DNA of 64,000 nucleotides from Rhodospirillales bacterium. Its GTDB lineage: Bacteria; Pseudomonadota; Alphaproteobacteria; Rhodospirillales; UBA2165. Position numbers and translations under genes: made by a program. Where the stretch lies: positions 1-64,000 of the forward strand of contig JAJDXO010000026.1 in the NCBI GenBank assembly GCA_022823235.1, in the 5' to 3' direction. This document shows positions 52,855 through 60,722 of the stretch, piece by piece. The notes under the pieces were generated by a model. That model made no database searches. It was not told the DNA's origin and was given only the letters and a program-made list of their open reading frames with translations. Each line of letters starts with the position of its first letter. Positions within the stretch are counted from its first letter, which is position 1.

Positions 52855-54300
52855 ATGACAATTTCGGATCTTACCGCCGGGGAGCTTCTCTCGGCGTTGG
52901 AGAGCGGCGGGATTACCGCGTTGCAGATCGCCGAAGCGCTCTGCGGGCGCGCCGCCGAACTCTCGTCCCTGAACTCGCTCGTCATGTTCGACGCGGAACG
53001 GTTTCTGGCGGCGGCGCGGAATTCGGACGACGAAAGAAGCCGGGGCGACGTTCGGGGCCGCCTCCATGGATTGCCGCTGGTGATCAAGGACAATATCGAC
53101 GTCGCCGGGTTTCCGACCACCGCCGCCACGCCGGCCCTGTTCGATCACCGTCCCAACCGGACGGCGCCGGTCGCCGACAAGCTGATCGCCGCCGGCGCCA
53201 TCGTCATGGCGAAAACCAACATGCACGAACTGGCCTTCAGCCCCGGGATAACCAAATCGCCCGACGACACCTCCGAGCTGATCTTCGGCGGTCACGGAAA
53301 CGCCCGGAATCCTTACGATATCGATAGATCCCCGGCGGGCAGTTCGACCGGGACGGCGGCGTCCATCGGCGCCCGCATCGCCCCCGCGGGACTTGGTTCG
53401 GATACCGGCGGCAGCGTCCGCAATCCCGCCGCGTGGTGCGGAATCACCGGGCTCCGGCCGACGCTTCACCGCTACGACCAAACCGGCGTCGTCCCCATCT
53501 CGTGGACCCGGGACACCATCGGCCCCATGGCGCGAACCGTCGCCGATCTCCAACTGCTCGACGAAGTGATTGCCGGCGAGCCGGACCGTCCCGAAATACC
53601 ACTGCCGTCGATCCGTCTCGGCGTCGACCGCGGATACTTTTGCGACGGCGCCGAAGCCGGCGTGCTCGCCGTCTTCGAGCGCGAGTTGAACCGGCTTGCC
53701 GATGCCGGCGCCGAGATCGTGGAGATCACGATCCCCGGGCTCGAAGAGCAGATCGCCGAGATGGGTCAGGTCGTCTCCATGTACGAGATCGTCCAGGCGC
53801 TGCCCAGGTATCTGGAGCAAAGCGGCGCGGCCGTAACCCGGGATGAAATCATCGACCGGATCGCCGCCAGCGGCCTGAAGGACCGGCTGGGGTCGCTCGT
53901 CGGGCCGGAGGCCGTCACGGACGAAGACTATGAGCGCTGCCTCAGCCAACAGCGTCCGGCGCTGCAGGAAACCTATCGCGGCGCGTTCGCCGGCAACCGG
54001 CTGGACGCCCTAGTATTCCCGTCGACCATGGTCACGGCAAGCCCGTTGCAGGAAGCCCTGATGCACCCCTTCCGCGGCGGTGAAATCACCCATTTCGCGG
54101 CAACCGGGCACAACGTTCAGCCGGCGAGCCAAGCGGGCTTCCCCGGACTTACCATTGCCATGGGATTGTGCGGCAACGGACTGCCGGCCGCGATCGGTTT
54201 CGATGGCCTGCCGGGCGAAGACCGGAAACTGCTGGCCATCGGCGCGGCCTATGAAGCCATTCGCCCGCCGATGCCCGGACCTGAAATGTCAACGCATTAG
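52855..54300 (+). CDS. Amidase signature family hydrolase
   Basis: This 481-residue enzyme has the Ser-cisSer-Lys triad: Lys in GLPLVIKDNIDVAG, cis-Ser and Ser nucleophile in AGSSTGTAASIGARIAPAG followed by LGSDTGGSVRNPAA. CGITGLRPT closes the signature. The ATG at 52855 has AGGAG eight bases upstream. It hydrolyses an amide or ester of unknown kind. The nitrile hydratase-like genes lie 50 kb away, so a shared nitrile pathway is possible but unproven. Its stop overlaps the convergent Fe-S gene by 4 bp. Confidence 0.88.
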   Translation: MTISDLTAGELLSALESGGITALQIAEALCGRAAELSSLNSLVMFDAERFLAAARNSDDERSRGDVRGRLHGLPLVIKDNIDVAGFPTTAATPALFDHRPNRTAPVADKLIAAGAIVMAKTNMHELAFSPGITKSPDDTSELIFGGHGNARNPYDIDRSPAGSSTGTAASIGARIAPAGLGSDTGGSVRNPAAWCGITGLRPTLHRYDQTGVVPISWTRDTIGPMARTVADLQLLDEVIAGEPDRPEIPLPSIRLGVDRGYFCDGAEAGVLAVFERELNRLADAGAEIVEITIPGLEEQIAEMGQVVSMYEIVQALPRYLEQSGAAVTRDEIIDRIAASGLKDRLGSLVGPEAVTDEDYERCLSQQRPALQETYRGAFAGNRLDALVFPSTMVTASPLQEALMHPFRGGEITHFAATGHNVQPASQAGFPGLTIAMGLCGNGLPAAIGFDGLPGEDRKLLAIGAAYEAIRPPMPGPEMSTH

Positions 54301-55292
54301 GCGGCCTTTCGCCGTTTGGCGAGCAGCGTCTCGGACAGTTTCGGACCCCGGCCCGGTTCCGCCCACGGACACACCTGGATACAGATTGCGCAGCCCGAAT
54401 TCTCGGCGAAGTAGGGTACGCACTTGTCGAAATCGACGTACCACTTCTCAACCCCCCGGACCATCTGCTTGCTATCCATGATCGCGCCCGGCGGACAGTC
54501 GAGCGTGCACCGGCGGCAAGTGACGCAGAGGTCATCAACGCCGATATCCACCGGAACGTCGATGGCCAGGGGCAAATTCGTGGTGACTGCGGCCAACCGG
54601 ACGTTGGAGCCCCATTCCCTGGTGATGATCGACCCGTGCTTGCCGAGTTCACCCAGCCCGGCGCGGATCGCCGGCGGGATATGGAGCAACGAACCGGTCT
54701 TGGGATCGGCGTGGGCCTTCGCTTCCCAGCCGAGGCTGCGAATATGGGCCGCCAATTTGACCGCCTGCTTGGAAACCCGGCGATAGCCCCGCATCACTTC
54801 CCAGCCGGCGGCCGGCTTGGGGACCTGGAGCATGATGTCCCGCTCCATGGGCTGGCCGACACAAATGACGTACTCGAAATCGACGCTCTCGCCGTCGACG
54901 ATATCCGTCGGAATAACCCGGGTGATCCCGACGATGCTTTCCGTAAAATGCTTTTGAATGTAGGCCTTGATTTCGTCGGCCATCACCTCCGGGTCGGCGA
55001 CCTCGCGACGTTTCGGCGCCACGGGTCCGTTGGCGCGCCTGATCTGCCAGAGATTCCACAACCGCTGCCAGATCATGCCGTAGCCCATATAGGGCCCGCC
55101 CATCCCGCCGATCAAATTGAAATGCAGATCGAGCGCCTGCCAGTGATGCGGCGGTTTACCGAACGGCCAATGGAAAACCCGGGTTGCCCGGCGCACCTGG
55201 GACTCCCCCAGGCCGTTGGTAACATTGCCGCTTTTCGGCTGTTTGTGATACTTGAAGACGTATTCCGGCGGCGGCGGATTATCCAGTTTCAT
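54297..55292 (-). CDS. Soluble reductive-dehalogenase-like 4Fe-4S protein
   Basis: This 331-residue protein has C-terminal DLCVTCRRCTLDCPPGAIMD and YVDFDKCVPYFAENSGCAIC followed by IQVCPWAE. Together these are two four-cysteine clusters in the order and wording of RdhA reductive dehalogenases (K-C-x-x-Y near CG.C...CPW). AGLGELGKHGSIITREWGS upstream also resembles the corrinoid-binding region of RdhA and QueG. There is no Tat signal or membrane anchor, so it would be cytoplasmic. The length is below respiratory RdhA. Whether it binds B12 or dehalogenates is unknown. Confidence 0.75.
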   Translation of the reverse strand: MKLDNPPPPEYVFKYHKQPKSGNVTNGLGESQVRRATRVFHWPFGKPPHHWQALDLHFNLIGGMGGPYMGYGMIWQRLWNLWQIRRANGPVAPKRREVADPEVMADEIKAYIQKHFTESIVGITRVIPTDIVDGESVDFEYVICVGQPMERDIMLQVPKPAAGWEVMRGYRRVSKQAVKLAAHIRSLGWEAKAHADPKTGSLLHIPPAIRAGLGELGKHGSIITREWGSNVRLAAVTTNLPLAIDVPVDIGVDDLCVTCRRCTLDCPPGAIMDSKQMVRGVEKWYVDFDKCVPYFAENSGCAICIQVCPWAEPGRGPKLSETLLAKRRKAA

Positions 55293-55302
55293 GGCTCGCC
55301 CC

Positions 55303-55506
55303 CTACTCGTTGCCCTGGTCGAGCCAGAACGGCTCACCGGACGCCTTGCAGGCAAGGTATTTCTTCTGAACCTTCCGCCCCACCGTCAGATTCATCAGTA
55401 CCAGCATACCGAGATATTTGAGGCAGCGGAAATCCCGCCGGATCATCCGGAAAAAGCCCGGGCGGGTCTCGTGAAACAGCTCTTCGAAGGATTTTGTCGG
55501 TTGCAT
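55303..55506 (-). CDS. Small protein encoded directly upstream of the RdhA-like gene
   Basis: This 67-residue protein begins MQPTKSFEELFHETRPGFFR and has a hydrophobic stretch (CLKYLGMLVLMNLTVG) followed by a basic tail (RKVQKKYLACK). The stop is ten bases before the RdhA-like start, so the two are co-transcribed. It could be a single-segment membrane anchor replacing RdhB; this is inference. It is too short to confirm beyond its placement and unbroken frame. Confidence 0.5.
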   Translation of the reverse strand: MQPTKSFEELFHETRPGFFRMIRRDFRCLKYLGMLVLMNLTVGRKVQKKYLACKASGEPFWLDQGNE

Positions 55507-55596
55507 TTGATCCCTCCCTTTCGAAAAGTCTAGCTGGCGGGCGGTGGTTGTCCAGGGTAGGGGGGATCACATGCACCAAGGCTCCCGCGAAAACGA

Positions 55597-56589
55597 TCAG
55601 ACTCCCGTCGACCGCTCCCAGGCCAGCGCGGTGGAAATGATCTCCTCCAAACTGTCATGGGCCGGCGACCAGTCGGTCAGCTTCCGAAGCAGGCTGCTGT
55701 CGGCAACCACCGATACCGGATCACCCGGACGGCGGGGGCCGACCTCGGTCGGGAGCGGATTGCCGGTTACCTGCTCCACCGCCCGGATTACGTCCAGCAC
55801 CGAGCTTGGCCGCCCATAACCGCAGTTCAGCGTCACATTTTGACGTGCCGCCCGGAGGTGGGACAGCACCGCGACGTGTGCGCTCGCCAAATCGGAAACG
55901 TGAATGAAATCCCGGCGGCAGGTACCGTCCGCCGTCTCATAGTCATCACCGAAAATGGTCAGCCTGTCCCGACGGCCGACCGCCACTTCGCATGCGACCT
56001 TGATCAGATGCGTGGCGTTTTCCGCGACCAGGCCCGTTCTCCCGGCGGGATCGGCTCCGGCCACATTGAAGTAGCGCAACGCCGCGTACCGGAGATCCGA
56101 CACGTTCGAGACGTCCTCGAGAATCCACTCGACCATGAGCTTGGACCGCGCATAAGGGCTTTCCGGACGAAGCGGCGCGGTCTCGCTCACCGTTTCACCG
56201 TCGGCCGAGCCATAGACGGCGGCAGTTGACGAAAACACGAACGAGAGGACTCCTTCCGAAACGCATGCCTCGATCAGATTTCTGCTGGTTTCAACATTGT
56301 TCCGGTAATATTGAAGCGGCTTGGCCACCGATTCCGGGACCACGATATCACCGGCCAGATGTATGACCGACCTTGCCCCCGATTCTCTCAGCAACCGGCC
56401 AACGAGTTCCCGGTCTCCGGCGTTTCCAACAACCAATTGAATACCATCGGGAACCAGCTCCCTCCGGCCTCTCGACAGGTCGTCGATCACGACCGCATCG
56501 ATGCCGGTATCCTGTAATGCCAATAGAACGTGGCTGCCGATATAGCCGGCCCCGCCGGTAACCAATACCGGACTGGATTTGTCGTTCAA
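55597..56589 (-). CDS. galE: UDP-glucose 4-epimerase
   Basis: This 330-residue extended SDR has TGGAGYIGSHVLLALQ for NAD, SSTAAVYGSADG with the catalytic Ser region, and SPYARSKLMVEWIL with YxxxK. ALRYFNVAGADPAG and the C-terminal GDPVSVVADSSLL confirm the GalE group. It interconverts UDP-glucose and UDP-galactose or their N-acetyl forms for envelope polysaccharide. It is divergent from proS across 135 bp. Confidence 0.9.
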   Translation of the reverse strand: MNDKSSPVLVTGGAGYIGSHVLLALQDTGIDAVVIDDLSRGRRELVPDGIQLVVGNAGDRELVGRLLRESGARSVIHLAGDIVVPESVAKPLQYYRNNVETSRNLIEACVSEGVLSFVFSSTAAVYGSADGETVSETAPLRPESPYARSKLMVEWILEDVSNVSDLRYAALRYFNVAGADPAGRTGLVAENATHLIKVACEVAVGRRDRLTIFGDDYETADGTCRRDFIHVSDLASAHVAVLSHLRAARQNVTLNCGYGRPSSVLDVIRAVEQVTGNPLPTEVGPRRPGDPVSVVADSSLLRKLTDWSPAHDSLEEIISTALAWERSTGV

Positions 56590-56724
56590 CGGCTGTCCCT
56601 CCCGCGAAGAAGGATGAGTCTAGCGTGATTCCGGGCAAATTCACCCGGGAAAAAGGTTGCGGTTAAGTTGTACAGGAGGCGTAGTTGCCCAGATGGACAC
56701 CCATCCAAATTAACGGTTAATGCC

Positions 56725-58467
56725 ATGAGAATGACAAAGCTATTTTTCCAGACCTACAGGGAAGCTCCGAAAGAGGCCGAAACTGTTAGTCACCAGCTTC
56801 TATTGCGGGGTGGCTTCATTCAGCCCCTCGCGAGCGGAATCTACTCATATTTGCCCCTTGGTCTTCGGGTAAAAAGCAAAGTCGAGAATATATTCCGAGA
56901 GGAGATGGACGCGATCGGAGGCCAGGAACTTCAAATGCCGGTCGTCCAGCCGGCCTCTCTATGGAGTGAAAGCGGCCGCTTGGAGAAAATCGGGCCAGAA
57001 CTCATGCGACTTCAGGACCATACTGGTCGGGACTTGGTGCTAGCGATGACCCATGAGGAGGCGGTTACGGCTCTCGCGCGGAATTTCATCAAATCGTATC
57101 GCCAACTGCCGGTTGCGGTATACCAAATCCGCGAGAAGGTGCGTGATGAATTGCGTTCACGTGGCGGCATCATCCGCGTGCGTGAGTTCACGATGAAGGA
57201 TCTATATAGCTTCCACGAATCGGAGGCCGATCTCGATTCCTATTACGAACAAGTTTATCAGGCCTACCACAACATCTTCTTCCGAGTTGGATTAGAAGCA
57301 ATGGCTGTGCTCTCTGATTCGGGAATGATGGGTGGCTCGATCGCGCACGAATTCATGTATCCCGCAAGTATTGGTGAGGACACTGTCTTGCGGTGCCGCA
57401 GTTGCGGCTATTCGGCTAATCGTGAGGCCGCGAAAATCTGCAAACCCGAGGCATCGCCTTCCGAGGCCTTACCTCTAGAAGAGGTTCATACCCCCGGCGC
57501 GACCACCATTGCCGATCTGGGTGCGTTTGAAATCGAGCCGAGCGAAGCTGCCAAGTCGACATTTTTTGTCGACGATGCGGACCGGTTTGTCGTCGCGGTG
57601 GTCCCAGGAGATATGGATGTCAATGAGACGAAACTAAAGAACCTCATTGGCGCTCTGTCACTGCGCCCCGCCACAGCTGAAGAGATCTCCGAGCGCGGCA
57701 TGGTTGCCGGTTACGGGTCTCCTATAGGTATCGATGGCATTGTCACCGCCGTCGACGAATTGATCCTCTCATCCGCCAACCTCGTCGCTGGCGCAAACCG
57801 AGAAGACTATCATCTGCGAAACGTAAATTACGGACGAGAGTTTACGGCCGATTTCGTCGACGATCTCGTCGTCGCCCGACAAGACGACCCTTGCCCGGTA
57901 TGTAATTCCCCCCTTGTGGCCATGAACTGTGTCGAGTTGGGCAACACTTTCAAGCTCGGCATAAAATACAGCGAGCAGTTATCTGCAACATTTCTCGACA
58001 AGGAAGGTAAATCGAACCCTTGCGTGATGGGTTCCTATGGAATTGGGTCGGGAAGGTTATTGGCTTGCGTGGTTGAGGAATTCGCGGACAAAGACGGAAT
58101 TTGCTGGCCCATTACTATCGCGCCGTATCATGTCCAATTGGTGTGCCTCGACACAGACAAGCCAGAAGTGGCCAACAGCGCTGAGCAGATTTATAAGAAT
58201 CTTTTGGAGAATGGGCTTGAGGTTATCTTTGACGATCGTCGGGAACGACCTGGCGTCAAGTTTTCCGATTCCGATCTCATCGGTGTGCCCATCCGGCTGA
58301 CAGTCAGTTCTCGGACGCTGCAAAAAGAAGTTGTTGAAATAAAGCTCCGCGGAACAGGTGAGCAGTATGAAGTGCCTCAGGCAGAGGTCTTGCGAAGGGT
58401 TCAATCCATGAAAGAAGACCTTGAGGAGGCCATAATTTCCCGGGTGCGATTTGTCCCCATTGTTTAA
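56725..58467 (+). CDS. proS: Prolyl-tRNA synthetase, long bacterial form with editing insertion
   Basis: This 580-residue class II synthetase has LASGIYSYLPLGLRVKSKVE and TMKDLYSFHESEADLDSYYE in the catalytic core. An insertion of about 180 residues (roughly 225-405, with KSTFFVDDADRFVVAVVPGD) corresponds to the editing domain of the E. coli type. Two CxxC pairs appear (RCRSCGYS, PCPVCNSP). Most alphaproteobacteria carry a short form of about 440 residues without this insertion. Codons are visibly AT-richer than in all neighbours. Both points favour horizontal acquisition. Confidence 0.9.
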   Translation: MRMTKLFFQTYREAPKEAETVSHQLLLRGGFIQPLASGIYSYLPLGLRVKSKVENIFREEMDAIGGQELQMPVVQPASLWSESGRLEKIGPELMRLQDHTGRDLVLAMTHEEAVTALARNFIKSYRQLPVAVYQIREKVRDELRSRGGIIRVREFTMKDLYSFHESEADLDSYYEQVYQAYHNIFFRVGLEAMAVLSDSGMMGGSIAHEFMYPASIGEDTVLRCRSCGYSANREAAKICKPEASPSEALPLEEVHTPGATTIADLGAFEIEPSEAAKSTFFVDDADRFVVAVVPGDMDVNETKLKNLIGALSLRPATAEEISERGMVAGYGSPIGIDGIVTAVDELILSSANLVAGANREDYHLRNVNYGREFTADFVDDLVVARQDDPCPVCNSPLVAMNCVELGNTFKLGIKYSEQLSATFLDKEGKSNPCVMGSYGIGSGRLLACVVEEFADKDGICWPITIAPYHVQLVCLDTDKPEVANSAEQIYKNLLENGLEVIFDDRRERPGVKFSDSDLIGVPIRLTVSSRTLQKEVVEIKLRGTGEQYEVPQAEVLRRVQSMKEDLEEAIISRVRFVPIV

Positions 58468-58657
58468 TCCGCTGCCCGGCTAAGTCGTACCGAAGGGCGA
58501 GGCCCACCCGCCGGGCGCGTGGGGCGATGAAGAATCTAGTCCCCCCGGCGGCCCTGAACCTGCTAGCCTGGAAACCGATGACAAAAATTCGGAGACCGGG
58601 TAACGGTCCCGGAATTGCGCTTCGGCGGACACCAGGGAACAGGCAGCGTTCAGGATC

Positions 58658-59752
58658 ATGCGCAATCTGATCAGCGGACTGGTCATCGGTCTCGTCGCCG
58701 GCGTACTGCTGGCGGTTTCGGTGCCGCCTCCGTCGGGCGGTCCATCGGACGATCTCAGCGGCCGTCCGGGCAGCGGAAACGAGGCATCGCCGGCGACCTG
58801 GCGAATGGCCAGCGTCTTCCCGCGGGAGGTGTCGCCCTACGGCCCGCAAATGCAGCACGTGCTGACCACGATCGCCGAGCTGTCGAAGAACCAGGTGGAG
58901 ATCGGATTTTTCGGTCCGGGGGCGATCGTGCCGGCGGCTGAAGTGCTTGACGCCGTCGCCTCCGGCGTGGTGGACGCCGGCTTCTCCAGCCCCGCCTACT
59001 GGGCGGACATAGCGCCCGCGCTGCAATTGTTCGGCGGCATTCCCTTCGGCCCGGATCAAACCGAGTTCCTCGCCTGGTTCCGTTTCGGCGGCGGTGAGGA
59101 AATATACGACGAACTCTACTACGGACTTGGCATTCACAGCGTCGTCTGCGGGGTCGAACCGCCGGCAGGCGGCGGTTGGTTCAAACGGCCCGTCGAGACA
59201 CCCGACGACCTTAAATCGCTGAAGGTGGCGGCAGCCGGCCTGCCGGGCTCGGTTCTTCGACGGTTGGGGGTCAACTCGTCTCAGGTTCCACCGGCGGATA
59301 TTCTGGTCGAATTAAAGGCCGCCGACCTCGACGGAGCGATATTCGCGGTACCGACCGCGGACCGCAGTCTTGGGCTTCACCAATTCATGGATCACTACTA
59401 CTTCCCGGGTTGGCACAAACAGTCCGGCCTCCTGGAGCTCCTGGTCAACCTCACCCGGTGGAACGCCCTTAGCGATGCTCAACGACAGGTGATCGAGGTC
59501 GCGTGCGCCTCGAACATAGCCGCCGGGCTGGCCCGGGCGGAGGCCGGACAGTTCGACGCGCTGAAGTCGCTGGTCATTTCCGGCGTTACGGTGGCCAAGT
59601 GGGAAGAGCCGGTGCTTTCGGCACTCAGGCAATCGTGGCTGCGTGTGGCGGCCGAACAGGCGGCCAATGACAGAACCTTCCGCCGGGCCTGGCAATCGCT
59701 GAACAGGTTCCGCGAGGACTACAGTATCTGGAGAGAGCTGGGTTACCTCTAG
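58658..59752 (+). CDS. TRAP transporter DctP-like solute-binding protein (orphan)
   Basis: This 364-residue protein has an N-terminal hydrophobic segment (LISGLVIGLVAGVLLAVSV) that may be a signal or anchor, a Gly/Ser-rich linker, then WRMASVFPREVSPYGPQMQ and VDAGFSSPAYWADIAPALQL, the DctP fold. No DctQ or DctM gene is adjacent; the nearest permease (60723) is of the TAXI fused type on the other strand. It may pair with a permease elsewhere or act as a sensor input. Confidence 0.82.
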   Translation: MRNLISGLVIGLVAGVLLAVSVPPPSGGPSDDLSGRPGSGNEASPATWRMASVFPREVSPYGPQMQHVLTTIAELSKNQVEIGFFGPGAIVPAAEVLDAVASGVVDAGFSSPAYWADIAPALQLFGGIPFGPDQTEFLAWFRFGGGEEIYDELYYGLGIHSVVCGVEPPAGGGWFKRPVETPDDLKSLKVAAAGLPGSVLRRLGVNSSQVPPADILVELKAADLDGAIFAVPTADRSLGLHQFMDHYYFPGWHKQSGLLELLVNLTRWNALSDAQRQVIEVACASNIAAGLARAEAGQFDALKSLVISGVTVAKWEEPVLSALRQSWLRVAAEQAANDRTFRRAWQSLNRFREDYSIWRELGYL

Positions 59753-59875
59753 AGCAGTATCCGGGGGCCTGTGGGCCGTGCGCACATCTCCGTGCAAATT
59801 CCCTGCTTGTGATTTTCCCATCCCGGGCACATGTATTGCCGTCCAAAACCCGGCAACGGCAATTGAACCGACGGT

Positions 59876-60274
59876 GTGAAAGACGTGATCATCAAATCCT
59901 TCGCGGCCGGCGCCTTGGCCGCCGCCTTTGCCATCCTCGCGTCCCAGGCAACGGCCGCCGGCGATCCGGCCAAGGGCAGGAAAGTGTTCAACAAATGCCG
60001 TGCCTGCCACACCGTCAAGGCCGGAAAGCATCGGACGGGACCGTCCCTCCACAAGGTCGTCGGACGGAAAGCCGGCACCGCCCAAGGCTTCAAGAGGTAC
60101 AAGGGCCTCAAGGCCGCCGATTGGACCTGGACGGAAGCGGAACTGGACGCCTACCTGACGGATCCAAAGAAGTACCTGCGGGCCAAAAACCGCAAGCGGG
60201 GCACCATGGTGCTGAAGCTCAAGAAGGCGTCGGACCGCGAGAACGTGATCGCCTACATCAAATCAATTGAATAG
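59876..60274 (+). CDS. Periplasmic c-type cytochrome (class I)
   Basis: This 132-residue protein has a signal peptide (AAGALAAAFAILASQATAA) and one heme site CRACHTVKAGKHRTGPSLH, the CxxCH motif followed by the class I GP.L..V pattern. Sixth-ligand Met lies near RKRGTMVL. The start is a GTG at 59876 or a second GTG nine bases on. It resembles cytochrome c2 or c550. It is convergent with the UspA gene, one base apart. Confidence 0.85.
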   Translation: MKDVIIKSFAAGALAAAFAILASQATAAGDPAKGRKVFNKCRACHTVKAGKHRTGPSLHKVVGRKAGTAQGFKRYKGLKAADWTWTEAELDAYLTDPKKYLRAKNRKRGTMVLKLKKASDRENVIAYIKSIE

Positions 60275-60275
60275 G

Positions 60276-60704
60276 TTAGCCTCGGACCACCATCACGGAG
60301 CAGTCGGAGTGGCGGACGACCCGTGCCGCATTGGGACCAAGCAAATAGTCGCTGAGGTCGGGCCGGTGCGACGCCATGACGATGAGGTCTATCCCCGACC
60401 GTTCCGCCGTCTCGATAATCTCCTTGTAGATCGTGCCGCTTGCCAGGTGGAGTTCCGGGGTAATGTCATCGGGAACATTCTCGCGAGCGACCTTCTCCAG
60501 AGCTTCCGTGGCGTCGACCCTGGCCTTGTCCTGGAAACCATCCGGAAAGTAGTTTTGAACCACCCCATAACCGAGGTCGGGCAACACACTCAGAACATGC
60601 AGCGCGGCGCCGAATTGCCGGCACAGAGCGACAGCCGTCGGAAACGCCTTGCGATAGGACGCCGGCTCGGTCAGGTCGATGGTGATCATGATGTTGCTGT
60701 ACAT
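60276..60704 (-). CDS. Universal stress protein (UspA family)
   Basis: This 142-residue protein has IMITIDLTEPASYRKAFPTA at the N-terminus and LIVMASHRPDLSDYLLGPN then ARVVRHSDCSVMVV at the C-terminus, the Usp fold. The Gly-rich ATP loop (GxxG...GS) is weakened because ASHRPD replaces GSHGR. Usp genes joined to TRAP transporters are known (TeaD in Halomonas). It lies 18 bp after the fused-permease stop and so belongs to that operon. Confidence 0.85.
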   Translation of the reverse strand: MYSNIMITIDLTEPASYRKAFPTAVALCRQFGAALHVLSVLPDLGYGVVQNYFPDGFQDKARVDATEALEKVARENVPDDITPELHLASGTIYKEIIETAERSGIDLIVMASHRPDLSDYLLGPNAARVVRHSDCSVMVVRG

Positions 60705-60722
60705 GGCGCCCCCTTTCGCGTC

